DNA of 32,537 bases from Rhodocyclaceae bacterium (GTDB taxonomy: Bacteria > Pseudomonadota > Gammaproteobacteria > Burkholderiales > Rhodocyclaceae), in the NCBI GenBank assembly GCA_024709955.1, contig JANJVS010000054.1, positions 1 to 32,537 of the forward strand. The letters are read 5' to 3'. The notes beneath the pieces were generated by a model. It saw nothing but the letters and a program-made list of their open reading frames with translations. It made no database searches and was not told the DNA's origin. This document shows positions 1 through 8,123 of the stretch, piece after piece; position 1 is the first letter of the stretch; each line of letters starts with the position of its first letter. The translations under genes were made by a program, and so were the position numbers.

Positions 1-495
1 CTGGTTCAGGTCGGGCACCAGGAAGTAGGGGTCGTAGCCGAAGCCGCCCGCGCCGCGCGGCGTGTCGATGATCTCGCCGTGCCACTCGCCCTCGCAGATG
101 ATCGGTTGCGGGTCGTCGGCGTGGTGCACGAACACCAGCACCGCGACGTAGTGCGCGCGGCGATCCGCCTGGCCCCGCAGTTCGGCGATCAGCTTCTGGT
201 TGTTCCTGTCGTCGGACTTGGGTTCGCCGGCGAAGCGCGCCGAATACACGCCCGGCGCGCCGCCGAGCGCCCTGACGCAGATGCCCGAGTCGTCGGCGAG
301 CGCCGGCAGGCCGGTGAGCCTGGCCGCGTGGCGCGCCTTGGCGAGCGCGTTCTCGACGAAGGTGACGTGCGGCTCCTCGGCCTCGGGGATGTTGAAGTGG
401 GCCTGGGGCAGCACTTCGATGTCTACCTTGGCGAGCATCTGGGCAAACTCGCGCAGCTTGCCGGCGTTGTTGGAGGCGAGGACGATCTGTTTCAT
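1..495 (-). CDS. rdgB: RdgB/HAM1 family dITP/XTP pyrophosphatase, C-terminus cut by window edge
   Basis: This house-cleaning enzyme hydrolyses non-canonical purine triphosphates (dITP, XTP) to monophosphate and pyrophosphate in the cytoplasm. The gene is missing from the ORF track because it runs off the left edge. Reading the minus strand from the ATG at 495 gives [17 protein letters not shown], the family's N-terminal nucleotide-binding SNNxGK motif (residues 8-13). ADDSG follows at 67-71 with the likely catalytic Asp69, then [10 protein letters not shown] near residue 155. The 165 codons end in frame at base 1; from the usual length of about 200, some 35 residues are missing. Its ATG overlaps the rph stop by four bases (ATGA), so it is the last visible gene of a PP2C-rph-rdgB operon. 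Identity is clear; only the 3' end is unseen. Confidence 0.95.
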   Translation of the reverse strand, partial: MKQIVLASNNAGKLREFAQMLAKVDIEVLPQAHFNIPEAEEPHVTFVENALAKARHAARLTGLPALADDSGICVRALGGAPGVYSARFAGEPKSDDRNNQKLIAELRGQADRRAHYVAVLVFVHHADDPQPIICEGEWHGEIIDTPRGAGGFGYDPYFLVPDLNQ

Positions 496-1217
496 TTGAT
501 CTCCAGTGCGGCCTTCTGCGCCGCGACGATTGCGCCGATGCCCTTGTCCGCCAGCGCCAGCAGCGCGTCGAGTTCGGCGCGCGTGAAGGGCGCGCCCTCG
601 GCGGTGCCCTGGATCTCGACCATGCCGCCGGCGCCGGTCATGACGACGTTCATGTCGGTGTCGCAGTCCGAGTCTTCGCTGTAGTCGAGGTCGAGCACTG
701 GCGTGCCGCCGACGATGCCGACCGAGACGGCGGCGACGAAGTCCTTCATCGGGTGGGCCGGCAGCTTGCCGGCGGCGACGAGACCGGACAGCGCGTCGTG
801 CAGCGCCACGCAGGCGCCGGTGATCGAGGCGCAGCGCGTGCCGCCGTCGGCCTGGATGACGTCGCAATCGAGCGTGACCTGGCGCTCGCCGAGGGCGGCG
901 AGGTCGGTGACGGCGCGCAAGCTGCGGCCGATCAGGCGCTGGATCTCCTGGGTGCGGCCCGACTGCTTGCCCTTGGCGGCCTCGCGGTCGGTGCGCGTGT
1001 GCGTCGAGCGCGGCAGCATGCCGTATTCGGCGGTGACCCAGCCCTGGCCCTTGCCCTTGAGGAAGGGCGGCACGCGCTCTTCGACGCTGGCGGTGCACAG
1101 CACCTTGGTGTGGCCGAATTCGACCAGCACGCTGCCCTCGGCGTGGCGCGTGTAGTGGCGGGTGATGGTCAGCGGGCGCAGCGCGGCGGGGGCGCGGCCG
1201 TCGGTTCTCTGGTTCAT
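492..1217 (-). CDS. rph: Ribonuclease PH
   Basis: This is a phosphorolytic 3'-5' exoribonuclease that trims tRNA 3' ends, using phosphate and releasing nucleoside diphosphates. The 241-residue length matches the usual 238-240. Family motifs run through the protein: [20 protein letters not shown] near the N-terminus, then [33 protein letters not shown], and [19 protein letters not shown] with the conserved acidic active-site region. The start ATG at 1217 overlaps the end of the PP2C gene by four bases, and its stop overlaps rdgB by four bases, so translation is probably coupled through all three. The rph-rdgB pair is common in proteobacteria. Nothing looks damaged. Confidence 0.97.
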   Translation of the reverse strand: MNQRTDGRAPAALRPLTITRHYTRHAEGSVLVEFGHTKVLCTASVEERVPPFLKGKGQGWVTAEYGMLPRSTHTRTDREAAKGKQSGRTQEIQRLIGRSLRAVTDLAALGERQVTLDCDVIQADGGTRCASITGACVALHDALSGLVAAGKLPAHPMKDFVAAVSVGIVGGTPVLDLDYSEDSDCDTDMNVVMTGAGGMVEIQGTAEGAPFTRAELDALLALADKGIGAIVAAQKAALEIK

Positions 1218-2089
1218 GTCTGCTCCTTGGCGCGCAGGCGGGCGCGGATGGTTTCGATGGCGCGGTTGATTTCGTCGTCCGAACAGTGGCCGTAAGCACC
1301 GGGCAGGGTCGCGCCCGGATCGACGGACGGCGGGCCGGGATCGCCGATGCGGTAGTTGTCGGCCCAGGCCAGCACGATCAGCGACAGGTTGTCGCCGCCC
1401 GGACCGGCGCGGGATTCTACGCGGTCGAGCAGGTCCGGCGCGGCGCGCAGCGGATCGCCGGCGGACAGCGCGGCGAAGGCCTCGTCGGGCAGCGTCCCCC
1501 AGACGCCGTCGCTGCAGAGCACCACGACGTCGCCGCGCATCAGCGGTGTCTTGCGCGAGATGTCGACGCGCGGCGGCTGCTCGCCGCCGAGGCAGCTGGT
1601 GAGGATGTTGCGCTGCGGATGGCCGCGCGCGTCGCGTTCCGTCAGCAGGCCGTCGTCGATCAGCGCCTGCGCACGCGAGTGGTCGCGCGTGCGCGCCAGC
1701 ACCTGGCCGCGCCGCAGCACGTAGAGGCGCGAATCGCCGGCGTGCGCCCAGGTGGCGCAGCTATCCTGCACGACGCAGATGGTGCAGGTGGTGCGCGGCG
1801 CATCGACCAGCTGGCGCAGGCCGCCTTGGGCGCGGATCGCGGCGTGGGCGCCCTGCATCGCCGCCGCGAGGAAGGCGGCGACGTCGGTCAGCCGCGGCCG
1901 CGCCGCCTGGTCGAAGGCGGCGACGACGCTGCGCACGGCGGCTTCGGCCGCCACCTCGCCGTGGCCGTGGCCGCCCATGCCGTCGGCGATCACCATCAGC
2001 AGCGCCTCGGCGGTGTGGCGGTAGCCGAGGCGGTCCTCGTTGTTGGTCCGTCCGCCGATGCGGCTGTCCTGGAAGATGGAGAACTTCAT
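1214..2089 (-). CDS. PP2C-family Ser/Thr protein phosphatase (PrpC/Stp1-like)
   Basis: This is a metal-dependent phosphoprotein phosphatase of 291 residues. PP2C motifs appear in order: GGRTNNEDR (residues 12-20), [13 protein letters not shown] (33-45, with metal-binding Asp36), [24 protein letters not shown], and [10 protein letters not shown] near the end of the catalytic fold. A roughly 50-residue tail (from [10 protein letters not shown]) follows the catalytic domain and is not part of the core family. No signal peptide or membrane segment is visible, so it should be cytoplasmic. The gene lies 54 bases downstream of a Ser/Thr kinase on the same strand, the usual kinase-phosphatase pairing. 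It overlaps rph by four bases, which ties the signalling pair to RNA and nucleotide housekeeping genes. The substrate is unknown. Confidence 0.93.
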   Translation of the reverse strand: MKFSIFQDSRIGGRTNNEDRLGYRHTAEALLMVIADGMGGHGHGEVAAEAAVRSVVAAFDQAARPRLTDVAAFLAAAMQGAHAAIRAQGGLRQLVDAPRTTCTICVVQDSCATWAHAGDSRLYVLRRGQVLARTRDHSRAQALIDDGLLTERDARGHPQRNILTSCLGGEQPPRVDISRKTPLMRGDVVVLCSDGVWGTLPDEAFAALSAGDPLRAAPDLLDRVESRAGPGGDNLSLIVLAWADNYRIGDPGPPSVDPGATLPGAYGHCSDDEINRAIETIRARLRAKEQT

Positions 2090-2105
2090 CGCCGGTCGCT
2101 CATCT

Positions 2106-2125
2106 CACCGTGCCGCCGGCGCCGA
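2106..2125 (-). repeat. Dispersed 20-base repeat, copy 1 (kinase-PP2C gap)
   Basis: On the minus strand this reads TCGGCGCCGGCGGCACGGTG, preceded by AAAAAC. It is an exact match to copies 2 and 6. It fills much of the 54-base gap between the kinase and phosphatase genes. Confidence 0.8.
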
Positions 2126-2143
2126 GTTTTTCCGGTGGGCGCT

Positions 2144-3055
2144 TCATTCCGCCACCGGGTCGGCTTGGTCGGGGGCATCTTGCCTGGGCTGCGCCAGCAT
2201 GCGCTGCAGGGCGAACACGCTCTGCGGTCGCGCCAGCGGATCGAGGCGCATGCACTGGTCGATGGTTTCCAGCAGTTGCCGCGAATACTTGCCGGTCCAG
2301 CGCGCGGTGGCCGGCACCAGTTCGTCCTTGAGCAGGCGCGCGTCGGCGGGCTGGGGCGCGGCGGCGGCGAGGCAGGCGTACATGCTGGCGCCGACGGCGT
2401 AGATGTCGGTCCATGGACCCTGCCCCGGCTGGTTGCCGTACTGCTCGGGGGCGGCGTAGCCCGGCGTGTAGGTCGGGCGCAGCTCGGGATCGGACTGGCA
2501 GAGCGTCTGGCGCGCGGCGCCGAAGTCGATCAGCACCGGCGAGCCGTCGGTGCGCAGGTAGATGTTCGAGGGCTTGATGTCGAGGTGCAGCAGCTTGTTG
2601 GCATGCACCACGCGCAGGCCGGAGAGCAGGCGCGCGAACACGCCGCGCACGAAGCTCTCGCGCAGCTCGCCCCGGTGCTTGCGGATCTGCTCGTGCAGGG
2701 TGCGTCCCTGCTCGTAGCGCATCACCAGGTAGACGGTGTCGTTGGCGCGCAGGAAGTTGATGACGCGCACGACGTTGGGATGGTTGAGGCGCGCCAGCGC
2801 GATGCCTTCCTCGTAGAAGGCCATCATGCCGCTCTGGTAGGCGGCGCGGTTGGCGGCGGAGACTTGCGGCACCAGGCCGACGCTGCGCAGCGCCAGCGCG
2901 TTGGGCAGGTATTCCTTGATCGCCACCGGCGTGCCGCGGGGATCGTAGGCCAGGTAGACGATGGAAAACCCGCCCATCGACAGCTGGCGTTCGAAGCGGT
3001 AGCCGTCGATCACGTGACCTGGCGGCAGCGGCTGGTTGAGTTGGGGCGGCGGCAT
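2144..3055 (-). CDS. Hanks-type Ser/Thr protein kinase, soluble, catalytic domain only
   Basis: This is a eukaryotic-like protein kinase of 303 residues. Visible elements are a glycine-rich loop MGGFSIVYLA (27-36), the VAIK lysine (K47), a helix-C glutamate candidate in FYEEGIALARLNHPNVV, the catalytic HLDIKPSN (D159), the DFG metal site (D177), and an activation-segment end YTPGYAAPEQYG. The kinase fold fills almost the whole chain. There is no transmembrane segment and no PASTA, FHA or other sensory domain, so it is probably cytoplasmic and regulated through partners or the adjacent PP2C phosphatase. The start at 3055 was chosen because it gives a compact N-terminus just before the kinase domain. 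The longer overlapping frame 2100-3170 is a shadow. The gene is divergent from yicC. Confidence 0.93.
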   Translation of the reverse strand: MPPPQLNQPLPPGHVIDGYRFERQLSMGGFSIVYLAYDPRGTPVAIKEYLPNALALRSVGLVPQVSAANRAAYQSGMMAFYEEGIALARLNHPNVVRVINFLRANDTVYLVMRYEQGRTLHEQIRKHRGELRESFVRGVFARLLSGLRVVHANKLLHLDIKPSNIYLRTDGSPVLIDFGAARQTLCQSDPELRPTYTPGYAAPEQYGNQPGQGPWTDIYAVGASMYACLAAAAPQPADARLLKDELVPATARWTGKYSRQLLETIDQCMRLDPLARPQSVFALQRMLAQPRQDAPDQADPVAE

Positions 3056-3153
3056 GGCGGCCCCATTCTAGTGCCTGCCGCCGCAAAGGCGGGATGCGCG
3101 GAACGGGCGTTTCAAGTAAGCTCGCGCGATCGACCATTCCACGGACCACGTCC

Positions 3154-4023
3154 ATGAGCATCCATAGCATGACCGGCTATGCCGCCCTCGACCGGGATCT
3201 TGGCGCGGCCAACCTGCATCTTGAACTGAAGAGCGTCAACGGCCGTTTCCTCGACCTCAACTTCCGCTGCGGCGAGGAGCTGCGCTTCCTCGAAATGCCG
3301 CTGCGCGAAAGGCTTGCCGCCGCCATCGGCCGCGGCAAGCTCGACTGCCGGCTCTACCTGCAGCCCAACAGCGGCGCCGCGCCGCGGCTGACGGCGAATT
3401 TCGAGCTGGTGGGCCAGCTGGCCGGCCTCGACGCCGAGATTCGCGGCGTGCTGACCGCGGCCGCGCCGCTCTCCGTCGCCGACGTGCTGCGCTGGCCGGG
3501 CGTGCTGGCGGCCGAGGCGGTTACGCCGGAACGCCTGCAGAGCGAATGCTTCGCCCTGCTCGACGCCGTGCTGGGCGAATTCCTCGCCAGCCGCGCGCGC
3601 GAAGGCGCGCGCCTGGCCGAGGTGCTGCGCGAGCGCGCCGCGCGCATGCGCGCGGCGGTGGCGCAGGTCGAGCCGATGGTGCCGGCCGCGATCGGCGACT
3701 ACACCGAGCGGCTCGCCGCCAGGTTGCGCGAGGCGGTGGCCAACCTCGACGAGGAGCGCATCCGCCAGGAGATCGGGGTGTTCGCCGCGAAGATCGACGT
3801 CGCCGAGGAGCTGGCGCGCCTGGTCGCCCACCTCGACGAGGTGGAGCGCGTGCTCGCCAAGGGCGGCGCCGTCGGCAAGCGTCTCGACTTCCTGATGCAG
3901 GAACTCAACCGCGAGGCCAACACCCTGGCGTCGAAGTCGGTTTCCGGGCCGGTGACCGCGATCGCCCTCGAACTCAAGCTGCTCATCGAGCAGATGCGCG
4001 AGCAGGTGCAGAATCTCGAATAG
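3154..4023 (+). CDS. yicC: YicC family endoribonuclease
   Basis: This 289-residue protein belongs to the YicC/YloC family, whose members are reported to act as endoribonucleases in stress-related RNA turnover. The start at 3154 gives MSIHSMTGYAALDRD, matching the family opening M-x-x-S-M-T-G-[FY]-A. The track's earlier start at 3094 adds a non-conserved extension and was rejected. Further family motifs are LELKSVNGRFLDLNFR near residue 30 and, at the C-terminus, GKRLDFLMQELNREANTLASKS, the highly conserved YicC signature. Its position directly upstream of gmk-rpoZ-spoT, divergent from the kinase gene, matches other betaproteobacteria. No obvious Shine-Dalgarno sequence is visible, so the exact start is inferred from homology. 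Confidence 0.93.
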   Translation: MSIHSMTGYAALDRDLGAANLHLELKSVNGRFLDLNFRCGEELRFLEMPLRERLAAAIGRGKLDCRLYLQPNSGAAPRLTANFELVGQLAGLDAEIRGVLTAAAPLSVADVLRWPGVLAAEAVTPERLQSECFALLDAVLGEFLASRAREGARLAEVLRERAARMRAAVAQVEPMVPAAIGDYTERLAARLREAVANLDEERIRQEIGVFAAKIDVAEELARLVAHLDEVERVLAKGGAVGKRLDFLMQELNREANTLASKSVSGPVTAIALELKLLIEQMREQVQNLE

Positions 4024-4031
4024 GCGCGGCG

Positions 4032-4051
4032 CACCGTGCCGCCGGCGCCGA
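4032..4051 (-). repeat. Dispersed 20-base repeat, copy 2 (yicC-gmk gap)
   Basis: This is an exact copy of the 20-base core on the minus strand, flanked by the AAAAG that also precedes other copies. It starts 9 bases after the yicC stop. The preceding GGCGCGGC can pair imperfectly with the repeat, so it may form a hairpin after yicC. Confidence 0.8.
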
Positions 4052-4113
4052 CTTTTGGCCCGCCCGTGGATTTAAGCTAATCTTCCGACTATTGCGAAAG
4101 TACTGACGCCGCC

Positions 4114-4764
4114 ATGAATCTCAATCCCCACCCCCAGTTGGAGCCCACCTCCGCCGGCGCCCTCTTCATCATCTCGGCGCCCTCCGGCGCGGGCAAGACG
4201 ACGCTCGTCAAGCTGCTGATGGAACGCGACACCGGCATCCGCCACTCGATTTCCTATACCACGCGCCAGCCGCGCCCCGGCGAGCAGGACGGCCGCGAGT
4301 ACCACTTCATCGACATCGCCACCTTCTCGGCGATGCGCGACCGCGGCGAGTTCCTCGAATGGGCCGAGGTGCATGGCAACTTCTACGGCACCTCGCGCAC
4401 CTGGCTGCTCGACGAGATGAAGGCCGGCCGCGATACCCTGCTCGAAATCGACTGGCAGGGCGCCCAGCAGGTGCGCGCGCTGATTCCCGGCGCGGTGGGC
4501 ATTTTCATCGTGCCGCCGTCGATCGGCGAACTCGAACGCCGCCTGCGCGCGCGCGGCCAGGACAGCGAGGATGTGATCCAGCGCCGCGTCGCCGCCGCGC
4601 TGGGCGAGCTGCGCCATGTCGACGAGTTCGATTTTGTTATAATCAACAACAACTTGCAGGAGGCATTGGAGGATCTCGCCGCGGCTGTGCGCGCCTCCCG
4701 TCTGGATTTCGCGCGGCAGCTCGCCCGCCACCCGGACACCTTCAGCTTTCTTTCATCCCACTGA
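4114..4764 (+). CDS. gmk: Guanylate kinase
   Basis: This enzyme phosphorylates GMP to GDP with ATP in the cytoplasm, an essential purine salvage and synthesis step. The 216-residue protein has the P-loop SAPSGAGKTT (21-30), the GMP-binding region SISYTTRQPRPGEQDGREYHFI, and EWAEVHGNFYGTS, all diagnostic. An N-terminal stretch of about 14 residues precedes the usual start of the fold. No other in-frame Met lies before the P-loop, so ATG 4114 is kept. It is followed after 18 bases by rpoZ, and gmk-rpoZ-spoT is a classical proteobacterial order linking GTP supply to (p)ppGpp metabolism. A promoter-like sequence lies inside its 3' part (separate entry). Confidence 0.97.
   Translation: MNLNPHPQLEPTSAGALFIISAPSGAGKTTLVKLLMERDTGIRHSISYTTRQPRPGEQDGREYHFIDIATFSAMRDRGEFLEWAEVHGNFYGTSRTWLLDEMKAGRDTLLEIDWQGAQQVRALIPGAVGIFIVPPSIGELERRLRARGQDSEDVIQRRVAAALGELRHVDEFDFVIINNNLQEALEDLAAAVRASRLDFARQLARHPDTFSFLSSH
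4635..4643 (+). promoter_or_regulatory. Extended -10 promoter candidate inside gmk, reading into rpoZ-spoT
   Basis: TGTTATAAT is a perfect extended -10 (TGn plus TATAAT) in otherwise very GC-rich coding DNA, about 140 bases before the rpoZ ATG. It uses the rare Ile codon ATA in the gmk frame (FVIIN). A weak -35 (TGTCGA, 15-base spacing) is present, which extended -10 promoters can tolerate. The predicted start is near 4650. Confidence 0.5.
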
Positions 4765-4782
4765 ATTGCAAAAGGATTCGCC

Positions 4783-4989
4783 ATGGCTCGCGTTACCGTC
4801 GACGATTGCATGAAGCATATTCCCAACCGTTTCCAGATGACCCTGGCCGCCACTTACCGCGCCCGCCAGATCACCATGGGCAGCACGCCCCAGGTGGAGG
4901 TGGACCGCGACAAGCCCACCGTGCTGGCTTTGCGCGAACTGGCCGAAGGCAAGTACGGCGCAGAGATTCTCAACCGCAGCCAGGCCTGA
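4783..4989 (+). CDS. rpoZ: RNA polymerase omega subunit
   Basis: This is the small RNA polymerase subunit that chaperones beta-prime and, in proteobacteria, forms part of one ppGpp-binding site. The 68-residue protein opens [30 protein letters not shown], the family signature, and ends with [15 protein letters not shown]. It is slightly shorter than the E. coli protein, as is usual in betaproteobacteria. An AAAGGA ribosome-binding site sits a few bases upstream. Position between gmk and spoT is conserved and fits its role in ppGpp response. Confidence 0.96.
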   Translation: MARVTVDDCMKHIPNRFQMTLAATYRARQITMGSTPQVEVDRDKPTVLALRELAEGKYGAEILNRSQA

Positions 4990-5020
4990 GCGCCATGCAC
5001 TAGGGCGGGGAACATCAAGC

Positions 5021-7285
5021 ATGGCGGCGGCCACGTCTTCCCCCCCCTTGAGCGCATCCGCGCCGGCGCCGCGCCCGGCGCGGAACCTCGACGAACCGCC
5101 GATCATCCCCCTCGACATGCATCCGCCGATCGACCTGGCGGAGGACTTCGAGCATTTCCTCGCGCAGCTGCGCGCCTATCTCAAGCCGGAGGACGTGGAC
5201 CAGGTCGCGGCGGCCTACCACTTCTCGGCCAACGCCCATCGCGGCCAGTTCCGTTCCAGCGGCGATCCCTACATCTCCCATCCGCTCGCCGTGGCCGAGA
5301 CGCTCGCCCACTGGCGGCTCGACCCTCAGGCGCTGATCGCCGCCCTGCTGCACGACGTGATGGAGGACACCGCCATCACCAAGGCGCAGATCGCGCAGGA
5401 CTTCGGCAAGGTGACGGCCGAGCTCGTCGATGGCGTGTCGAAGCTCGACCGCCTGGAGCACCAGTCCTACGAGGAGGCGCAGGCGGAGAACTTCCGCAAG
5501 ATGCTGCTGGCGATGGCGCAGGACGTGCGCGTCATCCTCATCAAGCTCGCCGACCGGCTGCACAACATGCGCACCCTCGACGCGGTGCGACCGGACAAGC
5601 GCAAGCGCGTCGCGCGCGAGACCCTCGACATTTACGCGCCGATCGCCAACCGTCTCGGTCTCAACACGCTTTACCGCGAGATGCAGGAGCTCGCCTTCCG
5701 CAATCTGCACGCGATGCGCTACCGCGTGCTGGCGAAGGCGGTGCGCGCGGCGCGGGGGAACCGCCGCGAGGTGGTCGGCAAGATTCTCGCCGCGATCGAG
5801 CAGCGCCTGCCGGAGTGGCATATCGCGGCCGAGATCATGGGGCGCGAGAAGCACCTCTACGGCATTTACCGCAAGATGCGCGACAAGCACCTCACCTTCT
5901 CCCAGGTGCTCGACATCTACGGCTTCCGCATCGTCGTGCACGACGTGCCGACCTGCTACCTGGCGCTCGGCGCGCTGCATGCCCTGTTCAAGCCGGTGCC
6001 CGGCAAGTTCAAGGATTACATCGCGATCCCGAAGGCGAACGGCTACCAGTCGCTGCACACCACGCTGATCGGTCCCTATGGCACCCCGGTCGAGCTGCAG
6101 ATCCGCACGCGCGAGATGCACCATGTCGCCGAGTCCGGTGTCGCCTCGCACTGGCTCTACAAGGACGAGCAGTCGCTCTCCGAGCTGCAGCGCACCACCC
6201 ACCAGTGGCTGCAGTCGCTGCTCGAACTGCAGACGGCGTCCCACGATTCGGCCGAGTTCCTCGAACACGTCAAGGTGGATCTTTTCCCCGGCGAGGTCTA
6301 TGTGTTCACGCCGAAGGGCAAGATCCTCTCGCTGCGCCAGGGGGCGACCGCGGTGGACTTCGCCTACGCCGTGCATACCGACATCGGCAACCGCTGCATC
6401 GCCTGCAAGATCAACTACGAGCACATGCCGTTGCGCACCGAGCTGCGCAACGGCGACCGCGTCGAGATCGTCACCGCGCTCAACGCCGCGCCCAACCCGA
6501 ACTGGCTCGGCTTCGTCAAGACCGGCAAGGCGCGCGCGCAGATTCGCCACTTTCTGAAGAACAAGCAGAACGAGGAATCGGCGGCCCTCGGCCATCACCT
6601 GCTGTCCCAGGCCCTGCATGGCCTCGGCCACCGCATCGAGGAACTCGGCGCGTCCGCCTGGCAGCGCTTTCTCAACACCTTTTCCGGCAAGAGCCAGCAG
6701 GAGGTACTCACCGACATCGGCCTCGGCAAGCGCCTGCCGGCGATCGTCGCGCGCCGCCTGCTCGACGGCAGCGCCGCCGGCGGGCCGGTGGCCCAGGCCG
6801 CCGGCGCCATCCCGGTCCGGGGCAGCCAGGGCATGGCGATGCGGCTCGCCAGCTGCTGCCGGCCGATTCCCGGCGATCCGATCATCGGCGTCATCCGCGC
6901 CGGCGCGGGCCTGATCGTGCATACCCACGACTGTCCGGCGCTGCGCGGCAACAAGGTCGGCCGCGGCCCCGGCGGGCGCAAGGAATGGGTGGACGTCGAA
7001 TGGGACCCCAACGCCGTCGGCCCCTTCGAGGTGCTGGTGCGCGTCGTCGCGCAGAACAGTCCCGGCGTGCTGGCGCGGCTGGCGGCCGCCATCGCCGAGC
7101 ACGGCATCAACATCACCAACGTGCGCATGGACGCGGACGACGGCGCGACGACGGCGCTGTATTTCACGCTGCAGGTGCATGGCCGGGTGCATCTGGCGCG
7201 TATCCTGCGCAGCCTGCGCCGCCTGCCGGCGGTGACGCGCATCACCCGGCTCAAGGAAGATCAACCCACCCGGAACCATAGCTAA
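5021..7285 (+). CDS. spoT: Bifunctional (p)ppGpp synthetase/hydrolase
   Basis: This is a 754-residue Rel/SpoT protein that makes and degrades the alarmone (p)ppGpp. The hydrolase half keeps the metal-binding HD motif [10 protein letters not shown] (His111-Asp112) and [14 protein letters not shown], so hydrolysis should be active. The synthetase half has YGFRIVV and [33 protein letters not shown]-type sequence ([22 protein letters not shown]). A TGS domain follows from about residue 420 ([27 protein letters not shown]), and an ACT domain at the C-terminus (about 670-745). The intact HD site and the gmk-rpoZ neighbourhood favour spoT over relA. ATG 5021 is preceded by GGGGAAC. The next in-frame Met at 5117 is possible, as the first 30 residues are Ala/Pro-rich and not conserved. 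Confidence 0.95.
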   Translation: [754 protein letters not shown]

Positions 7286-7294
7286 GGAGGAAAC

Positions 7295-7480
7295 GTGGCC
7301 TACGAATCGGAACACACGAAGTTCATGCGCGAGTGGCTCGCGCGGCACCCCGAGGAGCTCGAAATCCAGCGCAGCGGGCGCGCCCTCTGGTGGGACCGCG
7401 GCGCGCGCGACCTCGACGAGCAGCAGCGTCTGGCGGCGGCGAAGGTGCCGCAGAAGCCGTATTACTACGATGTCAATTGA
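7295..7480 (+). CDS. DUF3460 family small protein
   Basis: This 61-residue protein of unknown function opens MAYESEHTKFMREWLARHPEE and ends VPQKPYYYDVN, which I recognise as the DUF3460 family restricted largely to betaproteobacteria. It begins at GTG 7295 with a near-perfect AAGGAGG ribosome-binding site that overlaps the spoT stop region, so it is probably cotranscribed with spoT. It is highly charged, with no signal peptide, membrane segment or cysteine. No biochemical role can be inferred beyond its conserved place next to spoT. Confidence 0.85.
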   Translation: MAYESEHTKFMREWLARHPEELEIQRSGRALWWDRGARDLDEQQRLAAAKVPQKPYYYDVN

Positions 7481-7504
7481 TTGATCAGCCAAGGAGGTAT
7501 CGCC

Positions 7505-7810
7505 ATGAAACTCGCGCACATCACCCTGTTGGCCGCCGGCATCGCGCTGGCCGGTCCCGCCGCCGCCGATCTCAAGCTCGCTCAGAAGGAGGGCTGCCTC
7601 GGCTGCCACACGGTGGACAAGAAGCTCGTCGGGCCGGCCTGGAAGGACGTCGCCGCCAAGTACAAGGGCGACGCCGGCGCCGAGGCCAAGCTGCTCAAGA
7701 AGGTGCGCGAGGGCGGCAAGGGCGTCTGGGGCGACATCGTCCAGCCGCCCAACACCACCACCTCGGACGCCGATCTCAAGACCCTCGTCAAGTTCGTTCT
7801 CGCCCTCTGA
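7505..7810 (+). CDS. Small periplasmic c-type cytochrome (c551/c8-like) lacking the axial Met
   Basis: This is a 101-residue monohaem cytochrome. A Sec signal peptide MKLAHITLLAAGIALAGPAAA precedes mature DLKLAQKEG, then the haem site CLGCH (31-35). LVGPAWKDVAAKYKG and GGKGVWGDIVQPPN follow the class I c551 pattern. In that family the sixth haem ligand is the Met in a G-V-W-G-x-x-x-M-P-P-N segment; here the position is Gln80 (IVQPPN), and the mature protein has no Met at all. It may therefore be high-spin or use another ligand. ATG 7505 was chosen over the track start because AAGGAGG precedes it at good spacing and it gives a clean signal peptide. It lies 24 bases after the DUF3460 gene. Confidence 0.9.
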   Translation: MKLAHITLLAAGIALAGPAAADLKLAQKEGCLGCHTVDKKLVGPAWKDVAAKYKGDAGAEAKLLKKVREGGKGVWGDIVQPPNTTTSDADLKTLVKFVLAL

Positions 7811-7837
7811 CGGGCGGCGCGCCGCCGCCGGCGCCAC

Positions 7838-7867
7838 GGAAATCCCGCCCGGCATGGGCGGGTTTCC
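7838..7867 (+). terminator. Hairpin after the cytochrome gene
   Basis: GGAAATCCCGCCC pairs with GGGCGGGTTTCC around a GGCAT loop (12 pairs, one bulged T). It lies 27 bases after the cytochrome stop. There is no clear following T-run, so it may be a weak terminator or an mRNA 3'-end stabiliser. Confidence 0.5.
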
Positions 7868-8010
7868 CCTCTGGCATCTCTGCCAGTCTGGCCGCAATCC
7901 CCTTCCCATCAGCCTTTGCACCGATCGTCCGCGCCCTGGGCGCGGGGCGCTGCCCGCCGTCGCGTGCGCCGATGGGGATTCCCGAGCGTCAGGCTCGACA
8001 TTTCAATTCC

Positions 8011-8024
8011 TTGATAGCCGTCAA
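8011..8024 (+). promoter_or_regulatory. FNR/ANR-type box upstream of napD
   Basis: TTGATAGCCGTCAA matches the FNR consensus TTGAT-N4-ATCAA at nine of ten positions. A TAGGAT (8047-8052) lies where a -10 element would be for an activator centred about 41.5 bases before the start (start near 8059). This is a class II FNR-dependent promoter layout, 65 bases before the napD ATG. The rest of the 313-base gap 7811-8123 holds only the hairpin at 7838. Confidence 0.8.
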
Positions 8025-8123
8025 TCTAATCGCCTGACCCGGGCAATAGGATGCGCGGGTCGCCATTCCCCCATGGCGCACGGGGTTGTTCTTTGACTGG
8101 GGTAGTCGGCAAGGGTCACGGCC

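Noticed and set aside
7478-7491. FNR-like TTGATTGATCA before the cytochrome gene
   Set aside because: The half-sites are only two bases apart instead of four and overlap the end of the DUF3460 gene.
5015-7921. 968-codon minus-strand frame across spoT and the cytochrome
   Set aside because: It is a shadow of spoT, DUF3460 and the cytochrome, all of which have family motifs on the plus strand.
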